Below are positions 25,717-34,835 of a stretch of DNA of 64,000 bases, in pieces. The position numbers and the translations under genes were made by a program. Under the pieces are notes generated by a model. That model was not told where the DNA came from. It ran no database searches and saw only the letters and a program-made list of their open reading frames with translations. The number at the start of each line of letters is the position of its first letter. The first letter of the stretch is position 1. Origin of the DNA: Alloyangia pacifica (lineage in GTDB: Bacteria; Pseudomonadota; Alphaproteobacteria; Rhodobacterales; Rhodobacteraceae); contig NZ_JAIVKX010000002.1 in the NCBI RefSeq assembly GCF_020524285.1, positions 372,001 to 436,000 on the forward strand, written 5' to 3'.

Positions 25717-26598
25717 ATGTCCCCCACCCTGTCCCGAAGATTGGCTCTGCCCGATCATCCCGCCGGATTCGACACCTGCGAGGAGGCACCCGATGTGCAG
25801 GCAGTGTTCCGTCTTGGAATGCCGCATCTCAACGGCACCGGCGTCAGCCTCACCTGGCTGCTCAAGGAATGCGCCCATCGGCACTGGTGGTCGCTGAGCG
25901 GCTGGCTCGGGCAACGGCCCGGCGATCTCCGAGACCTGACGGGGGCCCGCATCATGGCCTCCGTGGTCGCCGCGACGGTTCAGGGCAATGGCGAGGGGTT
26001 TTCCGAAGACGACCTTGCCAGGATCGACACCGAAATCGCCCCGCGACCGGCCTCGGGCTGGCGTGGCGTGTTTTCACTGAAGTCCGCCTCCGGCGCCCGA
26101 ATGGTCGTCGAACTCATCACCTCTTTCGCACGGCGCGAGGGACCATCGAACACCGCGCTCGCGGCGGCGGCCCTGCCGTCTGAACTCAGGGCCGCCCGCA
26201 GTGGATCCGGCGCCTCCCGTGCAAATGTGCTTCGTCGCAACGGGCGCAGCCTTCGCGTGGCCCCCTGGTCGACCGAGGATCCCTGCCATGCGAGTGTCGA
26301 GATCTTCGGTCCCACGCATTTCAACGGCGTTGGGCTCACCTATTTCGCCAATTTCTCCGACATGTTCGAACGGGCCGAGCACGCCAGCATTCCGCCGCTG
26401 AAGCCGCGGCTGCCGGTTGTGGCGCGCGAAATCCACTACTTCGGCAATATCGACGAGGGCGACGTTCTCGACATCTCCAGCAGGGCGACCGCGAAAGGCA
26501 TCGCCCCCAAACCTCTCATCGAGGTGCTCTCTGCAGCCCGGCGCCGGTCGGACAATTGCGTGATCGCGATTTGCCTGAGCGAGCGCCGCGCGCTTTGA
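25717..26598 (+). CDS. LnmK / Pnap_2097-family double-hotdog protein
   Basis: A 293-residue protein with two hotdog-like halves. The first begins MPHLNGTGVSLTWLLKECAHRHWW and the second FGPTHFNGVGLTYFANFSDMFERAE, with REIHYFGNIDEGDVLDI near the end. These match my memory of the LnmK/Pnap_2097 group: LnmK is an acyltransferase/decarboxylase on acyl-carrier-protein-bound methylmalonyl groups, and its relatives lie in biosynthetic clusters. No carrier protein, ketosynthase or other biosynthetic gene is near, so function here is open. An AAGGAG site precedes ATG 25717. It is placed 170 bases after the BCCT gene, beyond a small hairpin (25564-25578). Confidence 0.6.
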   Translation: MSPTLSRRLALPDHPAGFDTCEEAPDVQAVFRLGMPHLNGTGVSLTWLLKECAHRHWWSLSGWLGQRPGDLRDLTGARIMASVVAATVQGNGEGFSEDDLARIDTEIAPRPASGWRGVFSLKSASGARMVVELITSFARREGPSNTALAAAALPSELRAARSGSGASRANVLRRNGRSLRVAPWSTEDPCHASVEIFGPTHFNGVGLTYFANFSDMFERAEHASIPPLKPRLPVVAREIHYFGNIDEGDVLDISSRATAKGIAPKPLIEVLSAARRRSDNCVIAICLSERRAL

Positions 26599-26736
26599 TC
26601 CGGCGGAGCCCGAGACGATCTAGAGCTGACGAAGTGGCTTTCCGGACCTGGCGAAATCGGTTCGGCCAGAGCATGTGCGTCGGGCGCGTTCACCTGCGGC
26701 GGTGTTGAGACGATATCGAAGCCAACAACGCGCGAA

Positions 26737-26766
26737 TTCATGTTTCGGGTTTGCCCGAAACATGAA
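26737..26766. repeat. Perfect 13-bp inverted repeat upstream of the DsbA-like gene
   Basis: TTCATGTTTCGGG at 26737-26749 and CCCGAAACATGAA at 26754-26766 are perfect reverse complements around TTTG. Neither side has a T-run, so it is not a normal terminator. It lies 70 bases before ATG 26836, in a region clearly lower in GC than its surroundings, and could be an operator or a structured leader. Confidence 0.6.
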
Positions 26767-26835
26767 CGCTTTGGGGTTCGGCCTGTCGCCAAGCGACGTG
26801 GCGCCTGCTATGAGGCGGCAAAGGACGGACCAAAC

Positions 26836-27468
26836 ATGACCACGCTCGATATCTTCTCTGACCCGATCTGCCCCTGGTGCTACATTGGCAAGGGCCTTCT
26901 GGACCGCGCGCTCCTGCAGCAGCCGGACCACCCGTTCACCATCCGGTGGCGGCCCTTCATGCTGAACCCGGAGATGCCCGCCGGCGGCATGGACCGGCGC
27001 ACCTATCTCGAGGCGAAATTCGGCGGCAAGGAAGGCGCGGTCCAGGCCTACATGCCGATCGCCGAAAAGGCGGCCGAGGCCGGGCTGGAGATTCACCTCG
27101 ACAAGATCAAGACCACGCCCTCGACCCTGGATGCGCACCGTCTGATCCATTGGGCCGAGATCGAGGGGGTGCAGACCGCCATCGTCTCCGCGCTGTTCCG
27201 GGCCTATTTCGTCGACGGCCGAGACATCGGCGATGCCGAAGTTCTGGCGGATATCGCCGACAGTTCGGGCATGGACGGCTCGGTGGTGCTGCGGCTGCTG
27301 GCCTCCGAGGCGGACCGCCGCGAGATCGCCGAGATGGACACCGCGGCGCGGGGCATGGGTGTGCAGGCGGTGCCGACCTTCGTGGTGGCCGGGCAGCACG
27401 CGGTCCCCGGCGCGCAGCCGACCGAGCTCTGGCTGCAGGTGATCGAGGAGATCCGCGCGCAGGCCTGA
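26836..27468 (+). CDS. DsbA-family (FrnE-like) thioredoxin-fold oxidoreductase
   Basis: A 210-residue cytoplasmic protein (no signal peptide) of the FrnE/2-hydroxychromene-2-carboxylate isomerase branch of DsbA proteins. The N-terminus MTTLDIFSDPICPWCYIG puts the redox motif CPWC at residues 12-15. The all-helical insertion follows, and GVQAVPTFVVAGQ gives the cis-proline near residue 180. FrnE proteins of other bacteria are disulfide isomerases linked to oxidative stress. AAAGGAC lies before ATG 26836, and the perfect hairpin upstream may be its control site. Confidence 0.9.
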   Translation: MTTLDIFSDPICPWCYIGKGLLDRALLQQPDHPFTIRWRPFMLNPEMPAGGMDRRTYLEAKFGGKEGAVQAYMPIAEKAAEAGLEIHLDKIKTTPSTLDAHRLIHWAEIEGVQTAIVSALFRAYFVDGRDIGDAEVLADIADSSGMDGSVVLRLLASEADRREIAEMDTAARGMGVQAVPTFVVAGQHAVPGAQPTELWLQVIEEIRAQA

Positions 27469-27657
27469 ACCCGGCCGCGACCCGGGCGTCCGCCTCTGCC
27501 CTCGCTGTGCGCGAGGCGCGGCTTCTCTGTGCGGGAATTGACCGGGAGCCGGGTTCCGCTACGTCGCGAAAGACTGTAGCTCCTAGGAAAAGATCCCTCT
27601 CCTCCCCGTCTCCCTCGCGGCCGTCGTGCCTGCGGGGGTTTTGCTTTCGAGACCCAT

Positions 27658-28905
27658 ATGTCCATGACCTCCTCCGACCCCGACGCCGCGGTCACCGCAT
27701 CGAAGGGCCCCGGCCGCTTCGAATTCATCGCGCTTCTGGCGGCGATGTTCGCGACCATCGCCTTTTCCATCGACGCCATGCTGCCCGCCCTGCCCCAGAT
27801 CGGTCAGGAGCTGACGCCCGATGACATCAACCGGGCACAGCTGGTGGTGACCAGCTTCGTCTTCGGCATGGGGATCGGCACGCTGTTCACCGGCCCGCTG
27901 TCGGATACCTTCGGGCGCAAGCCGGTGATCCTCGGCGGCATTGCCGTCTACATAGTGGCGGCGCTGCTCGCGGCCACCGAGGACTCGCTGGAACTGGTGC
28001 TGGCGGCGCGGATGCTGCAGGGGCTCGGCGCCGCGGGGCCGCGGGTCGTGGCGCTGGCCATCGTGCGCGACGTCTACGCCGGTCGCGGCATGGCGCAGAT
28101 CATGTCCTTCGTGATGATGGTCTTCACCCTCTTCCCGGCACTGGCGCCGAGCATCGGCACGCTGATCATCGGCGTGGCCGGCTGGCGCGGGGTGTTTCTC
28201 GCCTTTGTCGCCTTCGCCTCGGTGATCGCGATCTGGATGACCTTGCGCCTGCCGGAAACGCTGCCGCGTGAACGCCGCCGCCCGTTCCGCGCCGGAACCA
28301 TCTGGGCCGCGATCAAGGAGCTTCTGGCGCATCCGGTGGTGCAGGTCTCGATCGGCGTGCAGGCGCTTGTGGCGGCGACCATGTTCTCGATGATCTCCTC
28401 CGTGCAGCAGATCTACGACGTGACCTTCGATCAGGGCACCTATTTCCCGATCTGGTTCGGGGGCGCGGCGGTCTTTGCCGCGTCGGCGAGCTTCGTGAAC
28501 GCCAAGCTGGTCGGCCGGCTGGGCATGCGGCGGATCGTGACCGCGGTGCTTGTCATGCAGATGGTCCTGTCGGGGCTGGCAATCCTGATCTTTGCCAGCG
28601 GTCTGACCGGCAACCTGGCCTTCGCGGCCTTCCTCGTCTGGCAGGTCTCGGTGTTCTTCATGATGGGGCTCACCATGGGCAACGTGAATGCCATCGCCAT
28701 GGAGCCGGTCGGCCATATCGCGGGCATTGCCTCCTCGGTTCTCGGGGCGCTGTCGACGGTGATCGCGGTGGTGCTGGCGGTGCCGGTGGGGCTGATGTTC
28801 AACGGCACGCCGCTGCCGCTGGCCTGCGGCGTGTTCGTCGAGGTGAGCCTGGCGCTTCTGCTGATGCTGCGCCTGAAGAAGCTCGAGGCGCGCGGCGGGG
28901 CCTGA
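27658..28905 (+). CDS. Bcr/CflA-type major facilitator multidrug efflux transporter
   Basis: A 415-residue, 12-helix MFS drug/proton antiporter. GPLSDTFGRKPVILGG is the motif A loop between helices 2 and 3, and the first helix has FSIDAMLPALPQIG, typical of the Bcr/CflA group, which exports bicyclomycin, chloramphenicol and similar drugs; substrates here are unknown. The chain ends in a short basic tail. ATG 27658 was chosen; a second ATG two codons on is equally possible. It ends in the GC-rich hairpin at 28947. Confidence 0.88.
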   Translation: MSMTSSDPDAAVTASKGPGRFEFIALLAAMFATIAFSIDAMLPALPQIGQELTPDDINRAQLVVTSFVFGMGIGTLFTGPLSDTFGRKPVILGGIAVYIVAALLAATEDSLELVLAARMLQGLGAAGPRVVALAIVRDVYAGRGMAQIMSFVMMVFTLFPALAPSIGTLIIGVAGWRGVFLAFVAFASVIAIWMTLRLPETLPRERRRPFRAGTIWAAIKELLAHPVVQVSIGVQALVAATMFSMISSVQQIYDVTFDQGTYFPIWFGGAAVFAASASFVNAKLVGRLGMRRIVTAVLVMQMVLSGLAILIFASGLTGNLAFAAFLVWQVSVFFMMGLTMGNVNAIAMEPVGHIAGIASSVLGALSTVIAVVLAVPVGLMFNGTPLPLACGVFVEVSLALLLMLRLKKLEARGGA

Positions 28906-28946
28906 GCCGAAACCGCGACGCCGGCGCGTCCGGAATTCCGAAAATC

Positions 28947-28977
28947 AGCGCCCGGTCCGTCATGGCCGGGCGCTTGT
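28947..28977 (+). terminator. Terminator after the MFS gene
   Basis: AGCGCCCGG (28947-28955) and CCGGGCGCT (28966-28974) form a 9-bp stem followed by TGTC. The T-run is weak but the position, 40 bases after the stop, is right. Confidence 0.55.
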
Positions 28978-29102
28978 CTACGGGCTGCTGCCGCGCTTTG
29001 CAGGGTACTGGTGGAGAGTCTCTGTGGCGCGGCGGCCCTAGGCGCGCCGCCGCCCTGTTGCGCCGCGCTCGGCCGCCGCCCCGCCCCCCTGGCGCGCAGC
29101 CC

Positions 29103-30680
29103 TCAGGCGTGGCGCGCGTGGCGGGCTTCGGAGGCGTCATCCCCAGACAGCCGGAACACCGCCATGTCCTGCGCCAGGTCGCGCGCGTGACCGCGCAGGC
29201 GCAGCCCCATTGCGGCCATTTCCTCGCTCAGCGCGGCGCTTTCCTGGGTCTGGCTGTCGAGCCGCGAGACCGCCTCGGAAAGCGTGGAAAGCCGTTCGGA
29301 CTGGCCCTTGGCGTCGTCGCGGATCGCGGCGATCATATTGCTGACCGTGCTGACCGCGGTAACGATGGCCGAGAGCCGCCCGCCCGCCTCGTTCACCAGC
29401 TTGGCGCCCTCGGATACCTGCTCCTCGCTGTCGAGGATCAGCTTCTTCACCCCGGCCGCCGCCTCCGAGGTCCGCTGCGCCAGCTGCCGGACCTCGGAGG
29501 CGACCACGGCGAAGCCCTTGCCGGACTCCCCGGCGCGGGCGGCCTCGACCCCGGCATTGAGCGCAAGGAGGTTGGTCTGGAAAGAAATGTCGTCGATCAG
29601 GTCGATGATCTTGCCCACTTCCGAGGAGCTTTGCTCGATGAGCTGCATGGCGGCGATGGCGCGATCGGTGACCGTGCCGCCCTCCTCGGCGCTGTCGCGG
29701 GCGAGCAGCGCCTGTTCCGACAACTCGCCGGCGCGGGTGGCGGTGCCGCGCAGCGCACCGGTGACATCCACCATGCCGCTGGCGGCCTGGCTGAGCTCCT
29801 GCGCCTGGCGCTCGCTGCGGGTGGAGAGATCGCCCGTGACCTGCTCCAGCGCACCGGCTTCCTCGTCGACGCCTTCGGCGGTGCGCCGGGCACTGCCGAG
29901 GGCATCCTGAAGCTGCGACAGCGCGCGGTTGAAGTCCTGTCTCAGCGCCTCGAAAACCCCCTCCATCGGTTGGCTCAGCGCGCAGTCGAGGTCGCGTTCG
30001 GCGAGCGCATGGAAGTGCTTCGAAAACCGCGCCACGAGATCCTGAGTCAGTTCGGCCGTCGTCTCCGCGCGCTTCTGCGCCTCGGCGGCGCGATGGCTTT
30101 CGTCGGCGAGACGTTCCGCGCTTTCCGCGAGGTTCTGCCGCCCGGCGTTGCGTTGCAGGATGGCGAGGGTCAGGATCACCCCTTCCATGATGACGATGCC
30201 GCCGTGGAACACCACCCGCATGAGGTTTTCCATCAGGTCGCTCGACGGGAAGACCAGCGCGGGTAGCAGCAGCACCAGCGCGAGATGCTGGGCGGCGACC
30301 AAAAGGCATCCGAAGACCAGCACGCTGACCCGGCCAAGGATCGAGATGCCCGCGAGCATGACGAAATACACCATGTGGGTGTCGAGCTGCCAGGGGTGTA
30401 GCCGGTAGGCGGCGGTGAGCAGCGCCGCCTCCGCGATGACAACCGCCGCCAGCACGTGATCGGTGAGCCTGCTGCGCAGCCGAAGCGCGATGCACGCGAT
30501 GGACAGCAGCACCGCCGCGGCGCCGGTGCTCGGCATCATTGGCCTTCCCAGATAGAGATCGGTGACCACGAAGGCCGGAACCAGCATCGCACCGAGCAAC
30601 AGCAACATGGTGCGCTCGGATAGACCACGCACCCGGGTCTGCAGCGCGCCGGGCAGCGATTTCAGCGCCGCGACCGTCAT
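29103..30680 (-). CDS. Methyl-accepting chemotaxis protein with a multi-helix membrane input domain
   Basis: A 525-residue chemoreceptor. Six hydrophobic helices occupy residues 24 to about 180 with only short loops, so there is no periplasmic ligand-binding domain; the ligand or signal must act at or in the membrane. The signalling hairpin tip [20 protein letters not shown] and [20 protein letters not shown] mark the receptor domain. The chain ends ARHARHA, without an NWETF-type tether for CheR. Histidines occur in the membrane part ([20 protein letters not shown]). No other chemotaxis gene is nearby, so it is an orphan receptor. Confidence 0.9.
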   Translation of the reverse strand: MTVAALKSLPGALQTRVRGLSERTMLLLLGAMLVPAFVVTDLYLGRPMMPSTGAAAVLLSIACIALRLRSRLTDHVLAAVVIAEAALLTAAYRLHPWQLDTHMVYFVMLAGISILGRVSVLVFGCLLVAAQHLALVLLLPALVFPSSDLMENLMRVVFHGGIVIMEGVILTLAILQRNAGRQNLAESAERLADESHRAAEAQKRAETTAELTQDLVARFSKHFHALAERDLDCALSQPMEGVFEALRQDFNRALSQLQDALGSARRTAEGVDEEAGALEQVTGDLSTRSERQAQELSQAASGMVDVTGALRGTATRAGELSEQALLARDSAEEGGTVTDRAIAAMQLIEQSSSEVGKIIDLIDDISFQTNLLALNAGVEAARAGESGKGFAVVASEVRQLAQRTSEAAAGVKKLILDSEEQVSEGAKLVNEAGGRLSAIVTAVSTVSNMIAAIRDDAKGQSERLSTLSEAVSRLDSQTQESAALSEEMAAMGLRLRGHARDLAQDMAVFRLSGDDASEARHARHA

Positions 30681-30727
30681 GACCGAGTTCCGCAGAGCGC
30701 GGCCAGCACCCCGGCATCGCGGGTGGC

Positions 30728-30988
30728 TCAGGCCCCGAGCCGACGCAGCCGGGCGCCCGGTGCGGGATCGTCGAAAGCGGCCAGCGTGCCGAAAGGTGCG
30801 GAGACCGGGCCGACCAGCCTGCCCCCGGCAAGGCGCACCAGCGCCGGGGCCCCCTTCCCCCAGGGCGGCGCGATCACGAGGAAGACGCCGGAGCCGCCGG
30901 ATCGGTCCGGTGGTGCGGCACCGAAAACCGCAAGCAGCCCGGTGCCGAAAAGCACGCAGACGACAGAAGCCAGCAATAACGCGGTCAT
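30728..30988 (-). CDS. Hypothetical membrane-anchored protein (86 aa)
   Basis: A small protein with one N-terminal hydrophobic helix ([23 protein letters not shown]) and a soluble part that includes [17 protein letters not shown] and [19 protein letters not shown], where several glycine and proline residues suggest a compact beta fold. ATG 30988 is favoured: GAGGA lies five bases upstream. An earlier ATG at 31012 adds eight charged residues and has a poor site. It ends 47 bases before the chemoreceptor gene on the same strand and could be co-transcribed with it. No family is recognised. Confidence 0.6.
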   Translation of the reverse strand: MTALLLASVVCVLFGTGLLAVFGAAPPDRSGGSGVFLVIAPPWGKGAPALVRLAGGRLVGPVSAPFGTLAAFDDPAPGARLRRLGA

Positions 30989-31174
30989 GAAATCCTCAGC
31001 TTTTTGTTTCATGACGCCTGCATATGCGGCGGGTGTTTTCGATTTCGCTAACCCGCCGGAAAAAATACGGCGAATTGCATGACGATGCGGTATACGGTTG
31101 CATACAAACCTTCCCTCGCCGCGGGAAACGCGCTACATGCGGCTCAGCCGACTCAGCCATCGAAAGGGACACCC

Positions 31175-32392
31175 ATGTCGAAGATCAAGGTCGAGAACCC
31201 CATCGTCGAAATGGACGGGGACGAGATGACCCGGATCATCTGGGACTTCATCAAGAAGAAACTGATCCTGCCGTACCTCGATGTCGATCTGCTCTACTAC
31301 GATCTCGGGATCGAGGAGCGCGACCGCACCGAGGACCAGATCACCATCGACGCGGCCGAGAAGACCAAGGAGATCGGTGTCGCGGTCAAATGCGCCACGA
31401 TCACCCCCGACGAGGCGCGGGTCGAGGAATTCGGCCTCAAGAAGATGTGGCGCTCGCCCAATGGCACGATCCGCAACATCCTCGGCGGCGTGGTGTTCCG
31501 TCAGCCGATCATCTGTCGCAACGTGCCGCGTCTGGTGCCCGGCTGGACCCGTCCCATCGTCATCGGCCGTCACGCCTTCGGCGACCAGTACAAGGCCACC
31601 GACTTCACCTTCCCCGGTGCCGGCACGCTGACGATGAAATTCGTCGGCGAGGATGGCACGGTGATCGAGAAGGAGGTCTACCAGGCCCCCTCCGCCGGCG
31701 TCTACCAGGCGATGTACAACCTCGACAGCTCGATCATCGACTTCGCCCGCGCGTCGTTCAACTATGGGCTGATGATGGGCTGGCCGGTCTACCTGTCGAC
31801 CAAGAACACCATCCTCAAGGCCTATGACGGCCGCTTCAAGGACCTCTTCCAGAAGGTCTTCGAGGAGGAGTTCGAAGCGGAGTTCAAGAAGAAGAAGATC
31901 TGGTACGAGCACCGGCTGATCGACGACATGGTGGCCTGCGCCATGAAGTGGAACGGTGGCTTCGTCTGGGCCTGCAAGAACTACGATGGCGACGTGCAGT
32001 CGGACACCGTGGCGCAGGGCTTCGGCTCGCTCGGCCTGATGACCTCGCAGTTGATGACCCCCGATGGCAAGATCGTCGAGGCCGAAGCGGCCCACGGAAC
32101 GGTCACTCGCCACTACCGCCAGCACCAGGCGGGTCAGGCGACCTCGACCAACTCGATCGCCTCGATCTTCGCCTGGACCGGTGGCCTTAAGCACCGCGCC
32201 AAGCTCGACGGCAATGCGCAGCTGCTGAACTTCGCCGAAACGCTGGAGAAGGTGGTGGTGCAGACGGTGGAATCGGGCGGCATGACCAAGGACCTCGCGC
32301 TTCTCGTCGGGCCCGACCAGAAGTGGCTGACCACCATGGGCTTCCTCGAGAAGATCGACGAGAACCTCAACAAGGCGCTTGGCGCGGCGTAA
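31175..32392 (+). CDS. icd: NADP-dependent isocitrate dehydrogenase
   Basis: A 405-residue dimeric enzyme of the citric acid cycle, of the eukaryote-like subfamily common in alphaproteobacteria. [15 protein letters not shown] near the N-terminus, [16 protein letters not shown] (substrate-binding Ser/Asn/Arg), [18 protein letters not shown] and the metal/NADP segment [16 protein letters not shown] are all present. I chose ATG 31175, with AAAGGGAC upstream, because the protein begins at the family start. The longer frame to 31079 is non-coding leader. A strong terminator follows. Confidence 0.95.
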   Translation: MSKIKVENPIVEMDGDEMTRIIWDFIKKKLILPYLDVDLLYYDLGIEERDRTEDQITIDAAEKTKEIGVAVKCATITPDEARVEEFGLKKMWRSPNGTIRNILGGVVFRQPIICRNVPRLVPGWTRPIVIGRHAFGDQYKATDFTFPGAGTLTMKFVGEDGTVIEKEVYQAPSAGVYQAMYNLDSSIIDFARASFNYGLMMGWPVYLSTKNTILKAYDGRFKDLFQKVFEEEFEAEFKKKKIWYEHRLIDDMVACAMKWNGGFVWACKNYDGDVQSDTVAQGFGSLGLMTSQLMTPDGKIVEAEAAHGTVTRHYRQHQAGQATSTNSIASIFAWTGGLKHRAKLDGNAQLLNFAETLEKVVVQTVESGGMTKDLALLVGPDQKWLTTMGFLEKIDENLNKALGAA

Positions 32393-32418
32393 GTCTGCTC
32401 GGCAAGTCTCTGAAAAGA

Positions 32419-32452
32419 GGGCCGGTCCCACGGGACCGGCCCGTCTCGTTTC
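32419..32452 (+). terminator. Terminator after icd
   Basis: GGGCCGGTCC (32419-32428) and GGACCGGCCC (32433-32442) pair perfectly around a four-base loop and are followed by GTCTCGTTTC. Confidence 0.8.
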
Positions 32453-32542
32453 TGCCTGTTTTGCAGGCAGTGACCGCCCGTCACGCCGCGCTGCAGCGAA
32501 TGCCCCCTTGACGTTAGATATAAAGGTCAGCATTTCTGCCCC

Positions 32543-33160
32543 ATGCTCCTCCTCGAGAACCCTCCTCCCGATCGTCATACGCTGTGGGAAGACGTCCACG
32601 GCATCCTCGTCGGCACAACGCTGGTTGCGCTGGGAATCCAGTTCCTGCGCGCCTCGGGCCTGTTCACCGGCCAGATCGCCGGTCTTGCGCTGGTGCTGGG
32701 CGAGCCGACGGGGCTGCGCTTCGGCCTGCTCTTCTTCCTGCTCAACGCGCCCTTCTACATTCTCGCGGTCAAGCAGCTCGGATGGCGATTCACCATCAAG
32801 AGCTTCATCTCGGTGGCGTTGATGTCGAGCATGGTGGACCTTCTGCCGCTGGGCCTGAACGTCGAGGTCTCGCCGCCGCTGGCCGCCGCGCTCTTCGGGG
32901 TCTGCGCCGGGATCGGCCTGCTGTCGCTGTTCCGGCACGGCGCAACGCTGGGCGGGGTCGGCATCGTGGCGCTCTGGCTGCAGGACACCCGCGGGATCAA
33001 GGCGGGCTGGACCCAGCTTGCCTTCGACCTGCTGGTCTTTGCCTCCTCCTTCCTGTTCTTCGCGCCGATGCAGGTGCTCTGGTCGCTGATGGGGGCGATC
33101 ATCCTGAACGCGCTGATTGCCATCAACCACCGCCGCGACCGCTACATCGCGCGCTCCTGA
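32543..33160 (+). CDS. YitT-family membrane protein
   Basis: A 205-residue inner-membrane protein with about six helices. GLFTGQIAGLALVLG and FGVCAGIGLLSLFRHGATLGGVGI are the paired glycine-rich repeats of the YitT/DUF161 family. The C-terminal DUF2179 domain found in many homologues is absent, so this is the short version. Role is unknown. ATG 32543 has no obvious ribosome site. It stands between icd and cobQ and appears to be its own transcription unit. Confidence 0.8.
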   Translation: MLLLENPPPDRHTLWEDVHGILVGTTLVALGIQFLRASGLFTGQIAGLALVLGEPTGLRFGLLFFLLNAPFYILAVKQLGWRFTIKSFISVALMSSMVDLLPLGLNVEVSPPLAAALFGVCAGIGLLSLFRHGATLGGVGIVALWLQDTRGIKAGWTQLAFDLLVFASSFLFFAPMQVLWSLMGAIILNALIAINHRRDRYIARS

Positions 33161-33271
33161 GCGCGCTTTGGCGCTGGTCCTCGGGGCGGTGCGGTGGCAT
33201 GACAGGGGCCGACACAGGACGGCTGGCCCCATGAGTTTCTTTGACTTTCCCCGTTTCGCCGGAGGCGCTGC

Positions 33272-34717
33272 ATGCCCGCGCTGATGCTGCAGGGCACCGG
33301 CTCGAATGTCGGCAAATCGATGCTGGTCGCGGGGCTTTGTCGCGCCGCGCTGCGCAGGGGGATCCGGGTCGCCCCTTTCAAGCCGCAGAACATGTCGAAC
33401 AACGCTGCGGTAACAGCCGATGGCGGCGAGATCGGCCGGGCGCAGGCGCTGCAGGCGCGGGCCTGCGGGCTCGAGGCGGTGACCGACATGAACCCGGTGC
33501 TGCTAAAGCCCGAGACCGACATGGGCGCGCAGGTCGTGCTGCAGGGCAAGCGCATCGCCACCACGCAGGCGCGGGACTATGGCGGGCTGCGGGAGCGGCT
33601 CATGGCGGGCGTGCTCGAAAGCTTCCAGCGGCTCAAGGCGTCGCATGACCTCGTGCTGGTCGAGGGCGCGGGAAGCCCCGCCGAGGTCAACCTGCGCCCC
33701 CGCGACATCGCCAACATGGGCTTCGCGCGCGCCGCCGAGGTGCCCGTGGTGCTGGCCGGGGACATCGACCGCGGCGGGGTGATCGCGCAGGTGGTGGGGA
33801 CGCAGTCGGTCATAGACCCGGCGGACGCCGCGCTGGTGAAAGGCTTTCTTATCAACAAGTTCCGTGGCGACCCTCGCCTGTTCTATGATGGCTATGCGCT
33901 GATCGAGGCGACCACCGGCTGGCGCGGCTTCGGCGTGCTGCCGTGGTTCCTCGATGCGCACCTGCTGCCCGCCGAGGATGCGCTCGACCTGCCGCGGCGG
34001 TCCCGGGAGAGCGGGCTCAAGGTCGTCTGCCTCGCGCTCTCGCGCATCGCCAATTTCGACGACCTCGACCCGCTCGCGCAGGAACCGGGCGTGTCGCTCA
34101 GCATGCTCGGTCCGGGCGAGCCGCTGCCGGGCGATACGGACCTCGTCATCCTGCCGGGCAGCAAGTCGACGCGCGGCGATCTCGCCTTCCTGCGCGCGCA
34201 GGGCTGGGACGTGGACATCGCGGCGCATGTTCGGCGTGGCGGGGACGTGCTGGGGATCTGCGGCGGCTACCAGATGCTGGGCCGGTCCATCTCGGACCCC
34301 GAGGGCATAGAGGGGCCGGCGGGCACGGATCCGGGCCTCGGCCTGCTCGAGGTCGACACGGTGATGATCCCCGACAAGCGCCTCACCCGGGTCCGTGCAG
34401 AGCACGTCGCCAGCGGCCTGCCGCTGGACGGCTACGAGATCCACATCGGGCGCACCGAAGGGCCAGACTGTGCCCGTCCCTTCGCGATGGTGGATGGCAG
34501 GCCGGATGGCGCGATCTCGACGGATGGACGGGTCACCGGCAGCTACCTGCACGGGCTGTTTTCGGACGACGCCTTCCGCGGCGCCTGGCTCGAGGGACTC
34601 GGCGTCGCCCGCAGCGACACCCGCTACGGCGCGAAGGTGGATACGGTGCTCGACGCGCTGGCGGAGCACATGGAGGCGCATCTCGACGTCGAAGGGCTCC
34701 TGGCGCTGGCACGCTAG
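33272..34717 (+). CDS. cobQ: Cobyric acid synthase
   Basis: A 481-residue glutamine-dependent amidotransferase that amidates four side chains of adenosylcobyrinic acid a,c-diamide in vitamin B12 synthesis. The N-terminal ATPase domain has GTGSNVGKS (residues 8-16), [12 protein letters not shown] and [15 protein letters not shown]. The C-terminal class I glutaminase has [11 protein letters not shown] with its cysteine, and SYLHGLF with the catalytic His. A GGAGG site precedes ATG 33272. It is an isolated cob gene; no other B12 gene or cobalamin riboswitch is visible in the neighbourhood. Confidence 0.95.
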   Translation: MPALMLQGTGSNVGKSMLVAGLCRAALRRGIRVAPFKPQNMSNNAAVTADGGEIGRAQALQARACGLEAVTDMNPVLLKPETDMGAQVVLQGKRIATTQARDYGGLRERLMAGVLESFQRLKASHDLVLVEGAGSPAEVNLRPRDIANMGFARAAEVPVVLAGDIDRGGVIAQVVGTQSVIDPADAALVKGFLINKFRGDPRLFYDGYALIEATTGWRGFGVLPWFLDAHLLPAEDALDLPRRSRESGLKVVCLALSRIANFDDLDPLAQEPGVSLSMLGPGEPLPGDTDLVILPGSKSTRGDLAFLRAQGWDVDIAAHVRRGGDVLGICGGYQMLGRSISDPEGIEGPAGTDPGLGLLEVDTVMIPDKRLTRVRAEHVASGLPLDGYEIHIGRTEGPDCARPFAMVDGRPDGAISTDGRVTGSYLHGLFSDDAFRGAWLEGLGVARSDTRYGAKVDTVLDALAEHMEAHLDVEGLLALAR

Positions 34718-34787
34718 CGCTGCGCCCGCGTGTCAGGCGGCAAGCCTGAGGACACGCAGCGCATCTGACTATCCGACAGAATAGAAA

Positions 34788-34813
34788 GCGTCCCCCGGTT
34801 TCCCGGAGGACGC
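34788..34813 (-). terminator. Terminator between cobQ and the coxM gene
   Basis: GCGTCC (34788-34793) pairs with GGACGC (34808-34813); one mismatch, then CCGG pairs with CCGG around TTTC. On the minus strand it is followed by a T-rich TTTCTATTC, so it best serves the cox cluster, which ends at 34836. cobQ converges on it. Confidence 0.6.
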
Positions 34814-34835
34814 CAATCCCGAACCCGACCCGCGA

